64,000 bases of DNA from Curtobacterium sp. MMLR14_010 (GTDB lineage Bacteria; Actinomycetota; Actinomycetes; Actinomycetales; Microbacteriaceae), in NCBI RefSeq assembly GCF_001865015.1, contig NZ_MJGV01000046.1, forward strand, positions 493,578 to 557,577, written 5' to 3'. The stretch's first letter is position 1. Every line of letters starts with the position of its first letter. A program made the translations under genes and the position numbers. The notes under the pieces were generated by a model, which made no database searches, was not told the origin of the DNA, and saw only the letters and a list, made by a program, of their open reading frames with translations. This document shows, in pieces, positions 26,007-34,697 of the stretch.

Positions 26007-26966
26007 TCAGGCCTGCAGCGTGTCCCGCGGGTACTCACCGAAGCGGGTGGCGTACGCGGCGGAGAAGCGGCCGAGGTGGGCGAACCCCCAGCGCACGGCG
26101 ACCGCGGCGACGGTCAGCTCGCCGGGCGCACCACGACGGAGCTCCTCGCGGATGCGGTCCAGGCGGATCCCGCGCAGCATCGAGTTCGGCGCGGTCCCGA
26201 CCTGGCGCTGGAAGGCCTGCTGCAGCCCGCGGACACTGAGCCCGACGTGGTCCGCCACGTCGGTCGTGGAGATCGGGGTGTGGGCGAACGCGTGCATGTA
26301 CTCGACGGCCTCGCGGACACGGCCGGTGGCCCCCTGCGGCAGCGGGACCTGGGGCGCGAGCAACCGGTGCGGGAAGGTCTTCAGCAGCGCGAGCGCCGTG
26401 GCCCGGGCGATCTCGGCGAGCCCGATGACGGAGACCGGTGGGGAACCCAGCACGACGCCGGCTGCCCGCTGCACCTGCTGGTTCCAGACGCGCAGGTCCT
26501 CCGGTCGCGGTGCCGCCGTGTGGTCGAACACGAGCGGCCCGGGCTGGACGCCGTGGAGCTCGGCGGCCATCTCCTCGAGGTGCGTCCGCTCGAACTGCAC
26601 CAGGCTCTGCCGGACGTCGGCGAGCTCGAAGACGAAGGGACGACCGGTCGGGAACATCATCGGCGACCCGGGCCGGAGCTGGGCCTCGTCGCGACCGATG
26701 TCGATGCGTCCACCGCCGTCGGCCGTCCACATGACCGCGTACTCGTCCTGCAGCTCGACCTCACCACGGACGCGCGCGTCGAAGCGGGTCGAGCGGAACG
26801 AGATCTGGTCGTTGCCGACACCGCGGAACCGGTAGGCGAAGGGACGATCGGTGCGTGCGGCCGCGAAGCCGGCACCCTCGTAGGCGTCCTCGTACATCCG
26901 CAGGGCGTCCTCGAGGACGGTCCCCGAGGTCTCGAAGCTGCTCCTGGGATCAGACTGGTCGTTCAT
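26007..26966 (-). CDS. AraC family transcriptional regulator
   Basis: 319 aa. The N-terminal two thirds resembles the AraC-binding-like/PAS-like sensor of the XylS group (SPMMFPTGRPFVFELADVRQ). The C-terminal 100 residues form two helix-turn-helix units: ISTTDVADHVGLSVRGLQQA and LTVAAVAVRWGFAHLGRFSA, the latter with the conserved GF.hlgrFs..y signature followed by FGEYPRDTL. The target and inducer are unknown. It lies upstream of, and on the same strand as, the RBBP9-type hydrolase gene. Confidence 0.9.
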   Translation of the reverse strand: MNDQSDPRSSFETSGTVLEDALRMYEDAYEGAGFAAARTDRPFAYRFRGVGNDQISFRSTRFDARVRGEVELQDEYAVMWTADGGGRIDIGRDEAQLRPGSPMMFPTGRPFVFELADVRQSLVQFERTHLEEMAAELHGVQPGPLVFDHTAAPRPEDLRVWNQQVQRAAGVVLGSPPVSVIGLAEIARATALALLKTFPHRLLAPQVPLPQGATGRVREAVEYMHAFAHTPISTTDVADHVGLSVRGLQQAFQRQVGTAPNSMLRGIRLDRIREELRRGAPGELTVAAVAVRWGFAHLGRFSAAYATRFGEYPRDTLQA

Positions 26967-27045
26967 CGCGGTGATCGTGACACGGCGGATGCCAGGTGTC
27001 TCAATCGTTCACACGAGTTTGCGGGTTCCGGCCGACCCGATGCGC

Positions 27046-27462
27046 TTACCGGATCAGGCGACGGACCGTCCAGGTGTTCGTCTCGCCCTCACGCGCGTAG
27101 CGCAGCTCGTCGACGACCATGCCGACCAGGGCGAGACCGCGACCGCTCTCGGCGGACGCATCTGGGAGCTCGGCAACCGAGGGGTCGACGGAGGCAGGCA
27201 GACCGTCATCGGTGAGCCGAGCCTCCAGGCCGCCGTCGCGGACCGCGAGGGCGAGGGAGCAGGCGACGCGCGCGTCGGCGCCGGCGTGTTCGACGACGTT
27301 GGAGGCGAGTTCGACGAGGGCGAGCTCGAAGGCCATGCGGTCCTCGGGCCCGACGGAGGGCTCGGTGCCCCAGACTCGGGCGAGGAACTCGTGGACGGCG
27401 GTGACGTCGTCCGGCGGCGACGCGAAGTCGAGGCGGTGCTCGGCCACGGCGGTCCCGCTCAC
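27046..27462 (-). CDS. Anti-sigma factor kinase-type ATP-binding protein (RsbW-like)
   Basis: 138 aa HATPase_c_2 domain protein. The N-box MAFELALVELASNVVEHAG, the G1 motif LTDDGLPA and the G2 region ESGRGLALVGMVVDELRY are visible. Such proteins phosphorylate an STAS antagonist and can bind a sigma factor. GTG 27462 overlaps the stop of the STAS gene (GTGA), so both are translated from one message. No sigma factor gene is adjacent, so the partner sigma must be elsewhere or the pair works in a different switch. Confidence 0.9.
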   Translation of the reverse strand: MSGTAVAEHRLDFASPPDDVTAVHEFLARVWGTEPSVGPEDRMAFELALVELASNVVEHAGADARVACSLALAVRDGGLEARLTDDGLPASVDPSVAELPDASAESGRGLALVGMVVDELRYAREGETNTWTVRRLIR

Positions 27463-27797
27463 GCCCAGTTGGCGACCGCGGCGTCCCCGTCGGGGTACGT
27501 CCGCAGGATCTTGTCGATGTTCGACAGCGTGAGGACCATCGTCACCTGTTCGGACGGGGCCGCGATGCGCAGGTCCCCGCCGGCCTGCCGCGCGGTCTTC
27601 AGGCAGCCCACCAGCGCGCCCAGTCCGGAGGAGTCCATGAACTCCACCCCGGACAGCTCGACGACCACCCGGTGGTGTCCGCCGTCGACGACCGTGGCGA
27701 CGGTCTCGCGGAACGCCGGTGCCGACACCATGTTGAGTCGGCCCGTGCACTCCAGGACGGCGGTGTCCGTGCCTGTCTCGTGTACGACGATGTCCAT
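27459..27797 (-). CDS. STAS-domain anti-sigma factor antagonist (RsbV/SpoIIAA-like)
   Basis: 112 aa single STAS domain. The conserved phosphorylation loop is VEFMDSSGLGALVG, with Ser57 in the position phosphorylated in SpoIIAA. The N-terminal strand pattern and the C-terminal helix (MVLTLSNIDKILRTYPD) fit the family. ATG 27797 follows AGAGGGGG. It is the first gene of a two-gene partner switch with the ATP-binding protein, overlapping it by 4 bases. Confidence 0.93.
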   Translation of the reverse strand: MDIVVHETGTDTAVLECTGRLNMVSAPAFRETVATVVDGGHHRVVVELSGVEFMDSSGLGALVGCLKTARQAGGDLRIAAPSEQVTMVLTLSNIDKILRTYPDGDAAVANWA

Positions 27798-27862
27798 GCG
27801 GATGCCCCCTCTGATCGGAACGTCTTGCTCCGCGACCCTACCGGTTCTGCGCTGCGCTGCCG

Positions 27863-29065
27863 TCAGTCGGCGCGTCGTGCGGCCACGACCTGCACGACGA
27901 CGGCCGCGCCCATGAGCACCACCATGACCGATCCCATCGCGATCGCGGTGCCGCCGAGCAGCCCGGCCAGGGGTGTTCCGAGCCCGCCGAGCCCGAACGA
28001 CAGGCCGCCCTGCAGCGCTGCGGCGGTCCCCGGATGGGCTGCACCGATGTGCTGCGTCCTGGTCATGGCGGCCGGCAGGACGAAGCCCCACGCGGCGGTG
28101 ACGACGGCGAGGCAGCACCAGACGGCGACCGGACCGAGGCCGATGACCGCCGAGCCGAACACCCCGGCGGCGCCGATCGTCCCGACGAGCAGGCCGGTGG
28201 TGAGCAGCGCGTCCTCGGAGAACCGCCCGACGACCCGCCGGAACACGAGCGTCGTGACGATCATCATCGTGGCGTTCGTGGCGAAGACGATCGTGTAGAG
28301 CTGCTCGGAGAAGCCGAACTGCGTCTGGAACACGAACGAGCTCGTCGCGATGTACGCGAAGAAGCCGATCGTCGAGAGCACGCTCGTGAGCAGGTACGCC
28401 CGGAAGCGCGGGATCGCCACGAGCTGCCGGATGCGCTGCCAGTTCGCACCGAGTCCGATCCCGCCGCGGGCAGCCGGACGCAGGGTCTCGTGGAAGAACG
28501 GCACGACGAGGGCGAAGAACACCGCGCCGAGGACCGCGAGTACGACGAACATGACCCGCCACGTGCCGACGAGCAGCACCGCTCCCCCGGCCAACGGCGC
28601 CACGACCGGGCCGATGGCGTTGATCGCGGCGAGGGTGCCGAAGACCTTCGCCATCCGCGGCCCCTCGGTGACGTCCGACACCATCGCCCTGCCCGCGACG
28701 GCGGCGGCGGCCCCGGCCAGGCCCTGCACGACCCGCGCGGCGACGAGCGTGCCGACGTCGGGCGCCAGGGCGCAGCCGAGCGAGGCGAGCGCGAACAGCG
28801 CCGTCCCGCCGAGCATCAGCGGCCGCCGACCGATGCCGTCGCTGACCGGCCCGGCGAGGAGCTGCCCGACCGCGAACGCCACGAGGAACGCGGTGAGCGA
28901 GAGCTGCACGGCGCTCGGGGTGCTGCCGAGGTCGCGGGCGATCGCAGGCAGCGCCGGGATGTACATGTCCGTCGCGAAGGGCGAGACCCCGACGATGAGC
29001 GCCAGCGGCACGATCGGGGGCAGGGTCATGCGGATGGGTCGGTTGCGGGTGCGCGCCGTCGTCAC
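27863..29065 (-). CDS. Bcr/CflA-type MFS drug efflux transporter
   Basis: 400 aa, 12 predicted membrane helices. The DHA1/Bcr-CflA signatures are near the N-terminus: FATDMYIPALPAIARDLG, then GPVSDGIGRRPLMLGG (loop 2-3 motif A). Members export drugs such as bicyclomycin or chloramphenicol; the substrate cannot be told here. GTG 29065 lies 7 bases downstream of TAGCCT (leaderless); ATG 29029 is the alternative. Downstream lie the STAS/anti-sigma genes on the same strand, 65 bases away; upstream is the large repeat array. Confidence 0.92.
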   Translation of the reverse strand: MTTARTRNRPIRMTLPPIVPLALIVGVSPFATDMYIPALPAIARDLGSTPSAVQLSLTAFLVAFAVGQLLAGPVSDGIGRRPLMLGGTALFALASLGCALAPDVGTLVAARVVQGLAGAAAAVAGRAMVSDVTEGPRMAKVFGTLAAINAIGPVVAPLAGGAVLLVGTWRVMFVVLAVLGAVFFALVVPFFHETLRPAARGGIGLGANWQRIRQLVAIPRFRAYLLTSVLSTIGFFAYIATSSFVFQTQFGFSEQLYTIVFATNATMMIVTTLVFRRVVGRFSEDALLTTGLLVGTIGAAGVFGSAVIGLGPVAVWCCLAVVTAAWGFVLPAAMTRTQHIGAAHPGTAAALQGGLSFGLGGLGTPLAGLLGGTAIAMGSVMVVLMGAAVVVQVVAARRAD

Positions 29066-29118
29066 GGCGGCAAGGCTACGCGCTGCCGAATCGATTCGAC
29101 GGGGGTGGGGTCAGTCGC

Positions 29119-29160
29119 GGTGGCGGTGGCGGGGTGGCGGTGGCGGTGGCGGGGGCGGGG
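29119..29160. repeat. GGTGGC hexamer run, G-rich
   Basis: Near-perfect GGTGGC repeats on the + strand turning into runs of four to five G; potential to form G-quadruplex structures. It forms the left edge of the repeat array. Confidence 0.7.
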
Positions 29161-29280
29161 TGGGCGCGGGGGCGCGCACCGTGCGCGGTCGCCCGGCCGG
29201 TGCGAGGTTGCGCACTCCGTGCGCCGCGACGGCCCTGCACGACGTGCGCAACCTCGCACCACACGGCGGGGCGGGCGGCG

Positions 29281-29330
29281 GGGCCGGACGGCGGGGCCGG
29301 ACGGCGGGGCCGGGCGGCGGCGGGGCCGGG
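29281..29330. repeat. GGGGCCGGACGGC tandem repeats
   Basis: About four units of a 13-base motif, degrading to GGCGGC runs, between modules A1 and B1 of the array. Confidence 0.7.
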
Positions 29331-29784
29331 CGGGGGTGCGAGCGGTCACGACACCCCGCTCGCGTCCGCCGGGTGGTCGGGAACCGTCGTCCCGGCGACG
29401 TCGGAGCGACGATCCGTGGCCGGTCGGCGTCGCGCCGACGGGGCGTCGCGACCACTCGACGAGGGTGACCGGCCGGCGGCAGGCGCACCACACGACGGAC
29501 GCACACCGTGCGCGGTCGCCCGGCCGGTGCGGGGTTGCGCACTCCGTGCGCCGCGACGGCCTCGCACGACGTGCGCAAGCTCGCATCAGGCGGGGATGCC
29601 GGCGGCGGCGGGTGCGGGCGGGGGTGCGAGCGGTCACGACACCCCGCTCACGTCCGCCGGGTGGTCGGGAACCGTCGTCCCGGCGGCGCCGGATCGACGA
29701 ACCGTGGCCGGTCGGCGTCGCGCCGACGGGGCGTCGCGACCACTCGAGGAGGGTGACCGGCCGGCGGCAGGCGCACCACACGAC

Positions 29785-29826
29785 GGACGGGAGGCTCGGT
29801 GCCGGCTGGCACCGAGCCTCCCGTCC
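29785..29826. repeat. Family C palindrome within array
   Basis: Arms GGACGGGAGGCTCGGTGCC / GGCACCGAGCCTCCCGTCC around a 4-base centre (GGCT); perfect 19-bp stem. Confidence 0.85.
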
Positions 29827-30042
29827 GGGGGCGCGCACCGTGCGCGGTCGCCCAGCCGGTGCGAGGTTGCGCACTCCGTGCGCCGCGACGACCCCGCACC
29901 AGGTGCACAACCTCGCACCACGGTGCGGGGCCGCGAGCGGTCGGGAACCGTCGGACCGGCGGCGCCGGAGCGACGAACTGTGGCCGGTCGGCGTCGCGAC
30001 CACTCGACGAGGGTGATCCGGCGGCGCGGCGCACCACGCGAC

Positions 30043-30084
30043 GGACGGGAGGCTCGGTGCCAGCTGGCACCGAGCCTCCCGTCC
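30043..30084. repeat. Family C palindrome within array, near ppc end
   Basis: Arms GGACGGGAGGCTCGGTGCC / GGCACCGAGCCTCCCGTCC around AGCT; 93 bases before the ppc stop codon position, so it may terminate ppc. Confidence 0.85.
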
Positions 30085-30176
30085 GGTGGCGCGCACCGTG
30101 CGCCGCGACGGCCCCGCACCACGTGCGCAACCTCGCACCAGGCCGCGGGACCTGGCGAGACCCGGGGCCGCGCGGG

Positions 30177-32834
30177 TCAGCCCGTGTTCTGGAGGCCGGC
30201 GGCGATGCCGTTCACCGTCAGCAGGAGCAGCCGGTGGTCGGCGTCCGTCGGGTCGGTGCTCCCCGTCGTGCGGATCGCGCGGAGCGCCCGGAGCTGCAGG
30301 TGCGACAGGGCGTCGACGTAGGGGCTGCGGAGTCGCACGGCGCGGGCGAGCACCGGGCGGTCCTGCAGGACGTCGGAGCCGCCGGAGACCCGGAGGACCC
30401 AGTCGCGGGTGCGGATCATCTCGTCGAGGACGGCGCTCGCCAGGTCGTCGCGGTCGGCGAGGTCGAGGTAGCGACGGGCGATCTGCTCGTCCGTCTTCGC
30501 GAGGGACATCTCGACGTTCTTGATCATCGCGCCGAACAGCGGCCACTCCCGGAAGGCGGTGCGGAGGAGGTCGAGGTCGCCGACGGCCTCGAGCGCGGAG
30601 CCGAGGCCGTACCAGCCGGCGAGGTTGATGCGGGCCTGGGTCCAGGAGAACACCCACGGGATGGCGCGGAGGTCCTCGAGCGACTCCACCGACAGGCCAC
30701 GGCGGGCGGGACGGGAGCCGAGCGGCAGCAGCCCGATCTCCTCCATCGGGGTGACCCGGGCGAACCAGGGCGCGAAGCCCTCGGCCTTGACGAGGGCGTG
30801 GAAGGCCTCGCGGGAGACGTCGTCGAGGCGCTGTGCGAGGTCGCGGAAGCGGTCGGCGGCGGCCTCGGTGCGGGCCTCGTTCGAGGGCGAGGACGCGAAG
30901 AGCGTCGCCGCGGCCATCTGCTCGAGGTGTCGGGCGGCGATGTCCTGGTCGCCGTACTGGGCGAAGATGACCTCGCCCTGCTCGGTGATCTTCAGGCGGC
31001 CGTCGATCGACCCGGGCGGCTGCGCGAGGACGGCCTCGTTCGCGGGTCCGCCACCACGGCCGAGCGAGCCGCCGCGGCCGTGGAACAGGGTGAGCTCGAC
31101 GTCGTTGTCCCTGGCCCAGCGGGCGATGCGGGCCTGGGCGTCGTACAGCGCCAGGTTCGCCGAGACGGGGCCGACGTCCTTCGAGGAGTCGGAGTAGCCG
31201 AGCATCACCTCGAGCTTCCGACCGGTCACGGCGAGGCGCCGCTGGAAGGCCTCGGTGCGGACGGCCTCGTCGAGGATCTCGACGCTGGCGTGCAGGTCGG
31301 CGAAGGTCTCGAACAGCGGTATGACGTCGAGGACCGGCGCGGCCTCGACGGACCCGAGGGCGGCGGCGGCCAGCTCGTGCACGTTCGCGAGGTCGGCGGC
31401 GGACTGCGTGAAGGAGACGATGTAGCGGTTCGAGGCCCGGACCCCGTAGCGGCGCTGCAGGTCGGCGATGGTCCGGAAGACCGCGAGGACCTCTTCCGTG
31501 GTCTCGCTCAGCTCGCCGCCGGCGCGGATATCGGCCAGGGCGGTCCGGTGCACCTGCGAGTGCTGGCGGATCTCGAGCTCGGCGAGGTGGAACCCGAACG
31601 TCTGGACCTGCCAGATGAGGTTCTGCAGCTCGCCGTACGCGGGTCGAGCGGCACCGCCGACGACCAGGGAGGCCTGGATGACGCGGAGGTCGGCGAGGAA
31701 GGCCTCGGGGCCGTCGTACGCCAGGCCCGGCTCGCCACGGCGGGTGGCGTCGAGGCGTGCCGCGGTGAACAGCAGCGCCCGGCGGTGGGTCTCGTTCGGC
31801 GCGCGGATGCCGATGCGCTCGGCGATCTCGGCGTCGAGGGCCTCCTGGGCGAACACGAGCGCCGTGAGGCCGGGGTCGGCCGGGGTCTCGTCGTGATCGA
31901 GTGTCAGCGTGCTGCCGATGCGGGTGGCGGCGCGGGCGAGGCCGAGCAGGATGTGCTCGGCGGCGATCTCCGCGGCCTGTCGGGTGACGGCGGCGGTGAC
32001 GTGCGGGTTGCCGTCGCGGTCACCGCCGATCCACGTGCCGAAGCGGACGAAGGCCGGAGCCTGGACCGGGGCGCTGCCGGCGGCGTCGCCGAGGAGCCGG
32101 TCGTCGAGCAGGCGGTAGACCTGCGGGACGATCTCGAACAGCGTCTGGTCGAACACGCTCATCGCCGTGCGGACCTCGTCGAGCGGGGTCGGCCGGGTGG
32201 TGCGGAGCGGGGACGTGCGGAGGAGGGTCGTGATCTCCTCGAGGAGCCGGCGCTCGTTCTCCGCGCGGGCCATGGCGTTCTTGGCGGAGTCCCGCTCGTC
32301 GATGAGGTCCGTGATGCGTCGGACGGCCGTGGTGACCGCGCGGCGTCGGGCCTCGGTCGGGTGGGCGGTCAGGACGGGGTGGAACCGGAGGCCGTCGAGG
32401 CGCGCGGCGGCCTCGTCGGGGCCGAGCTCGTCGACGAGGCGCGCGTACGTCGCCGGGAAGGAGTCCCCCGCGACGCCGCCGTCGTCCCCGCGGAGCCGGA
32501 GCACGCGCACGCGGTGGTGCTCCTCGGCCAGGTTCGTCAGGTGGAAGTAGGTGGTGAATGCCCGAGCGACCTCTTCGGCACGCTCGGCCGACATCCCGGC
32601 CACGACGGCCTCGGCCCGTGCGGCCCCCTCGGCGTCGGAGCCCTCGTACGCCGTGATGACCGCTGCGCGCAGGGACTCGACGTCGCGCAGGAGCTCGTCG
32701 CCGCCGCTCTCCCGCAGCACGCGGCCGAGGAGTTCGCCGAGGTAGCGGACGTCAGCGCGGAGGTCGCTGTCGACCGCACCGCTGACATCGTCGCGGGCAC
32801 TGCCGAAGCGTGTCGAACCGTCGATCGCCGTCAT
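30177..32834 (-). CDS. ppc: Phosphoenolpyruvate carboxylase
   Basis: Anaplerotic enzyme: PEP + bicarbonate gives oxaloacetate. 885 aa from ATG 32834 behind GAAAGGA. Catalytic motifs are intact: VLTAHPTEARRR (catalytic His), GYSDSSKDVG, and FHGRGGSLGRGGGP (mobile loop Arg/Gly). The protein ends in the family-typical QNTG. It stands alone on the minus strand, with the repeat array downstream. Confidence 0.96.
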   Translation of the reverse strand: MTAIDGSTRFGSARDDVSGAVDSDLRADVRYLGELLGRVLRESGGDELLRDVESLRAAVITAYEGSDAEGAARAEAVVAGMSAERAEEVARAFTTYFHLTNLAEEHHRVRVLRLRGDDGGVAGDSFPATYARLVDELGPDEAAARLDGLRFHPVLTAHPTEARRRAVTTAVRRITDLIDERDSAKNAMARAENERRLLEEITTLLRTSPLRTTRPTPLDEVRTAMSVFDQTLFEIVPQVYRLLDDRLLGDAAGSAPVQAPAFVRFGTWIGGDRDGNPHVTAAVTRQAAEIAAEHILLGLARAATRIGSTLTLDHDETPADPGLTALVFAQEALDAEIAERIGIRAPNETHRRALLFTAARLDATRRGEPGLAYDGPEAFLADLRVIQASLVVGGAARPAYGELQNLIWQVQTFGFHLAELEIRQHSQVHRTALADIRAGGELSETTEEVLAVFRTIADLQRRYGVRASNRYIVSFTQSAADLANVHELAAAALGSVEAAPVLDVIPLFETFADLHASVEILDEAVRTEAFQRRLAVTGRKLEVMLGYSDSSKDVGPVSANLALYDAQARIARWARDNDVELTLFHGRGGSLGRGGGPANEAVLAQPPGSIDGRLKITEQGEVIFAQYGDQDIAARHLEQMAAATLFASSPSNEARTEAAADRFRDLAQRLDDVSREAFHALVKAEGFAPWFARVTPMEEIGLLPLGSRPARRGLSVESLEDLRAIPWVFSWTQARINLAGWYGLGSALEAVGDLDLLRTAFREWPLFGAMIKNVEMSLAKTDEQIARRYLDLADRDDLASAVLDEMIRTRDWVLRVSGGSDVLQDRPVLARAVRLRSPYVDALSHLQLRALRAIRTTGSTDPTDADHRLLLLTVNGIAAGLQNTG

Positions 32835-32960
32835 GGGGTCCTTTCGGGTCAGGCTCGCCCGGGGTACCGGTCCGGGACCCCAGCAGCGTATCGGGAGCCG
32901 GCCGCGCGTGACGACGACCGTCCAGACGGCCTGGCACGGTGCGCGACGCGCGGTGCACGG

Positions 32961-32981
32961 CGCTCGGCGCTCGGCGCTCGG
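32961..32981. repeat. Three 7-base tandem repeats upstream of ppc
   Basis: CGCTCGG three times, flanked by GGTGCACGG and its near complement CCGTGCAC, so the whole can fold as a hairpin downstream of the heme oxygenase stop. Confidence 0.7.
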
Positions 32982-33026
32982 CGCCACCGTGCACGACGTG
33001 CGGTGACTGCGAGGCGCAGTCAGCGG

Positions 33027-33701
33027 TCAGGCGGTGGCGGACGCCGGCGGCGCCAGCGGCCCGCGCTGGGCGTCCAGTCCCGCGAGCAGCCCCGTGTTCA
33101 GCGCGTACGCGAGCTCCACCTCGGCGATGACCCGCTCGCGCTCGACGTCGTCCCAGGGCGCGGCGTCGAGCTGCGCGCGGTACGTGTCACCGAACGCGGT
33201 CGGGTCGGCGACCTGGTCGAAGATGTAGAAGAGGACGCCGTTCGTGTCGAACCCGAACTGTTCCGCGACCAGCGAGCCGAGCAGGTGGCCGCCGGACAGG
33301 TCACCGAGGTAGCGCGTGTAGTGGTGTGCGACGAAGCCGCCCGGCCACGTGGCGGCGACCTCGTTGAGCCGGCGGACGTAGGCCGTGGTGGCGGGGAGCG
33401 GGCACACGAGCTCGGCCCAGTCCGGCCCGACCAGGTACTCCAGGTCCGCGCGGATCGCCGGCATCCGGGTGAGCTGCGGCGTGACGAAGGGCGCGGCGAC
33501 CGGGTGCTCCGCCATCCGCTCGGCAGCCCGTTCGAGGGCGTCGTAGACGAAGGCGTACTGCCCGAGCAGGGCGGCGTAGTCGGCCACGTCGCACTGGCCG
33601 TCGACCAGGTCGTGCATGAACCCGTTGCCCGCGCTCGTCCCGTGCGAGCGCTGCGTGCGTCGGCGCAACAGCTCGGAGAACGGGGTGACCGTGGTGTCCA
33701 T
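33027..33701 (-). CDS. hmuO: Heme oxygenase (biliverdin-producing)
   Basis: Opens heme to biliverdin, CO and Fe2+ so that heme iron can be used. 224 aa. The start MDTTVTPFSELLRRRTQRSH (33701) places the proximal His at residue 20, the same number as in Corynebacterium HmuO. The distal helix YLGDLSGGHLLGSLV carries the conserved Gly-rich kink. A perfect 18-base iron box overlaps the region just upstream of the start, shared with the divergent siderophore-interacting gene. The electron donor for turnover is not encoded next to it, unless the flavoprotein next door serves. Confidence 0.94.
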   Translation of the reverse strand: MDTTVTPFSELLRRRTQRSHGTSAGNGFMHDLVDGQCDVADYAALLGQYAFVYDALERAAERMAEHPVAAPFVTPQLTRMPAIRADLEYLVGPDWAELVCPLPATTAYVRRLNEVAATWPGGFVAHHYTRYLGDLSGGHLLGSLVAEQFGFDTNGVLFYIFDQVADPTAFGDTYRAQLDAAPWDDVERERVIAEVELAYALNTGLLAGLDAQRGPLAPPASATA

Positions 33702-33704
33702 GGA

Positions 33705-33722
33705 GGTAAGGCTAGCCTTACC
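33705..33722. promoter_or_regulatory. IdeR/DtxR-type iron box
   Basis: GGTAAGGCTAGCCTTACC, a perfect 18-base palindrome matching the TWAGGTTAGSCTAACCTWA consensus half-sites closely. It lies 3 bases upstream of the hmuO start codon and 64 bases before the divergent siderophore-interacting gene, so iron-loaded IdeR/DtxR would be expected to repress both. Confidence 0.88.
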
Positions 33723-33786
33723 CTTGGCGACGTCAAGGGGCTTCTCCCAGGAACCCGGCCGCCATCCGAGAGGACACTCCCCCACG

Positions 33787-34626
33787 ATGAGCTCGAAGAA
33801 CCGCCCTCAGTCCGTCTTCGTCGTCGAGCGCACGGAGCGCCTCTCGCCGCACATGGTCCGCGTGCACCTCGGCGGCCCCGCGTTCGACGACTTCGTCGCC
33901 GGCGCCGACCCGGCGAGCCTCGCCGCGACGGACACGTACGTGAAGCTCCTGCTCGCGAAGCCGGGGCTCGGGCTGGAACCGCCGTACGACCTCGAGGCCC
34001 TCCGCGAGACGCTCCCGAAGCAGGACCGCCCGGCCCGCCGCACGTACACCGTCCGCGCCGTCGACCATGTCGCCCGCACCATCGCGATCGACTTCGTGGT
34101 GCACGGCGACGACGGGCTCGCGGGACCGTGGGCGGCAGCAGCGCAGCCCGGTGACCGGCTCGCCCTGTCCGGTCCCGGCGGCGGCTACGCCCCGAGCGAC
34201 GACCCCGACGTCACGCACGTGCTGCTCGGCGACGACAGCGCACTCCCCGCCATCGGCGCCGCCCTGGAGGCCATGCACGCCTCCGCCACGGGCGTCGCCC
34301 TGGTCGAGGTGGCCGGTCCCGGCGACGAGCAGGACCTCCGGCGCCCGGCCGGGGTCGACCTGCGGTGGCTGCACCGGGACGCCACCGGCGCCGAGCCGGG
34401 CACGCTCCTGCTCGCAGCGGCGCAGGCGCTGCCCCGTGCCTCCAGTCCGGTGCAGGTGTTCGCGCACGGCGAGCGGGCCGCGATGAAGGCGATCCGTCGG
34501 CTGCTGCAGGACGAGTGGCAGCTGGAGAAGCGCGACCTGTCGCTCTCCGCGTACTGGGCGCTCGGCCGCGCCGAGGACCGGTTCCAGGAGGAGAAGCGCG
34601 AGCCGATCGGCGTCATCTTCGCCTGA
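33787..34626 (+). CDS. Siderophore-interacting protein (FAD ferric reductase)
   Basis: 279 aa of the ViuB/SIP family, which reduce ferric siderophores in the cytosol. The FAD domain contains the signature RRTYTVRAVD, followed by IDFVVHGDDGLAGPWAA and the LSGPGGGYAP loop; the C-terminal NAD(P)H-like domain ends in SAYWALGRAED..FQEEKREPIG. ATG 33787 follows GAGAGGAC. Sharing an iron box with hmuO puts it in iron acquisition, although no siderophore uptake genes lie in the window. Confidence 0.93.
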   Translation: MSSKNRPQSVFVVERTERLSPHMVRVHLGGPAFDDFVAGADPASLAATDTYVKLLLAKPGLGLEPPYDLEALRETLPKQDRPARRTYTVRAVDHVARTIAIDFVVHGDDGLAGPWAAAAQPGDRLALSGPGGGYAPSDDPDVTHVLLGDDSALPAIGAALEAMHASATGVALVEVAGPGDEQDLRRPAGVDLRWLHRDATGAEPGTLLLAAAQALPRASSPVQVFAHGERAAMKAIRRLLQDEWQLEKRDLSLSAYWALGRAEDRFQEEKREPIGVIFA

Positions 34627-34697
34627 GCGTCGGCCGGCGGTCCGGTGCCGGCCTGGAGGCTCGGGTGGCGTCGGACGTGCCGGGTAGCGTGCCGCGC

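Larger units (their letters stand above)
29171..30140. repeat. Composite intergenic repeat array (modules A, B, C)
   Basis: A gene-free kilobase between efflux gene and ppc built from recurring modules. Module A (29171-29261, 29501-29588, 29831-29920, truncated 30088-30140) contains GGTGCGAGGTTGCGCAC facing its complement GTGCGCAACCTCGCACC across 28 bases. Module B (29332-29500, 29620-29784, short 29934-30042) starts GAGCGGTCACGACACCCCGC and contains GGCCGGTCGGCG. Module C is the family C palindrome (29785-29826, 30043-30084). Order is A-B, A-B-C, A-B-C, A: a tandem array of units of about 330, 330 and 260 bases. All long reading frames across it are repeats read as protein and have no family features. 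Confidence 0.88.

Noticed and set aside
29171..30140. CRISPR array
   Set aside because: Units are far longer than CRISPR repeats, modules differ, there are no equal-length spacers and no cas genes in the window.
29062..30657. Minus-strand frames of 500 and more codons across the repeat array
   Set aside because: Translation is Arg/Pro/Ala repeats made by the A, B and C modules; they run into ppc in the wrong frame.
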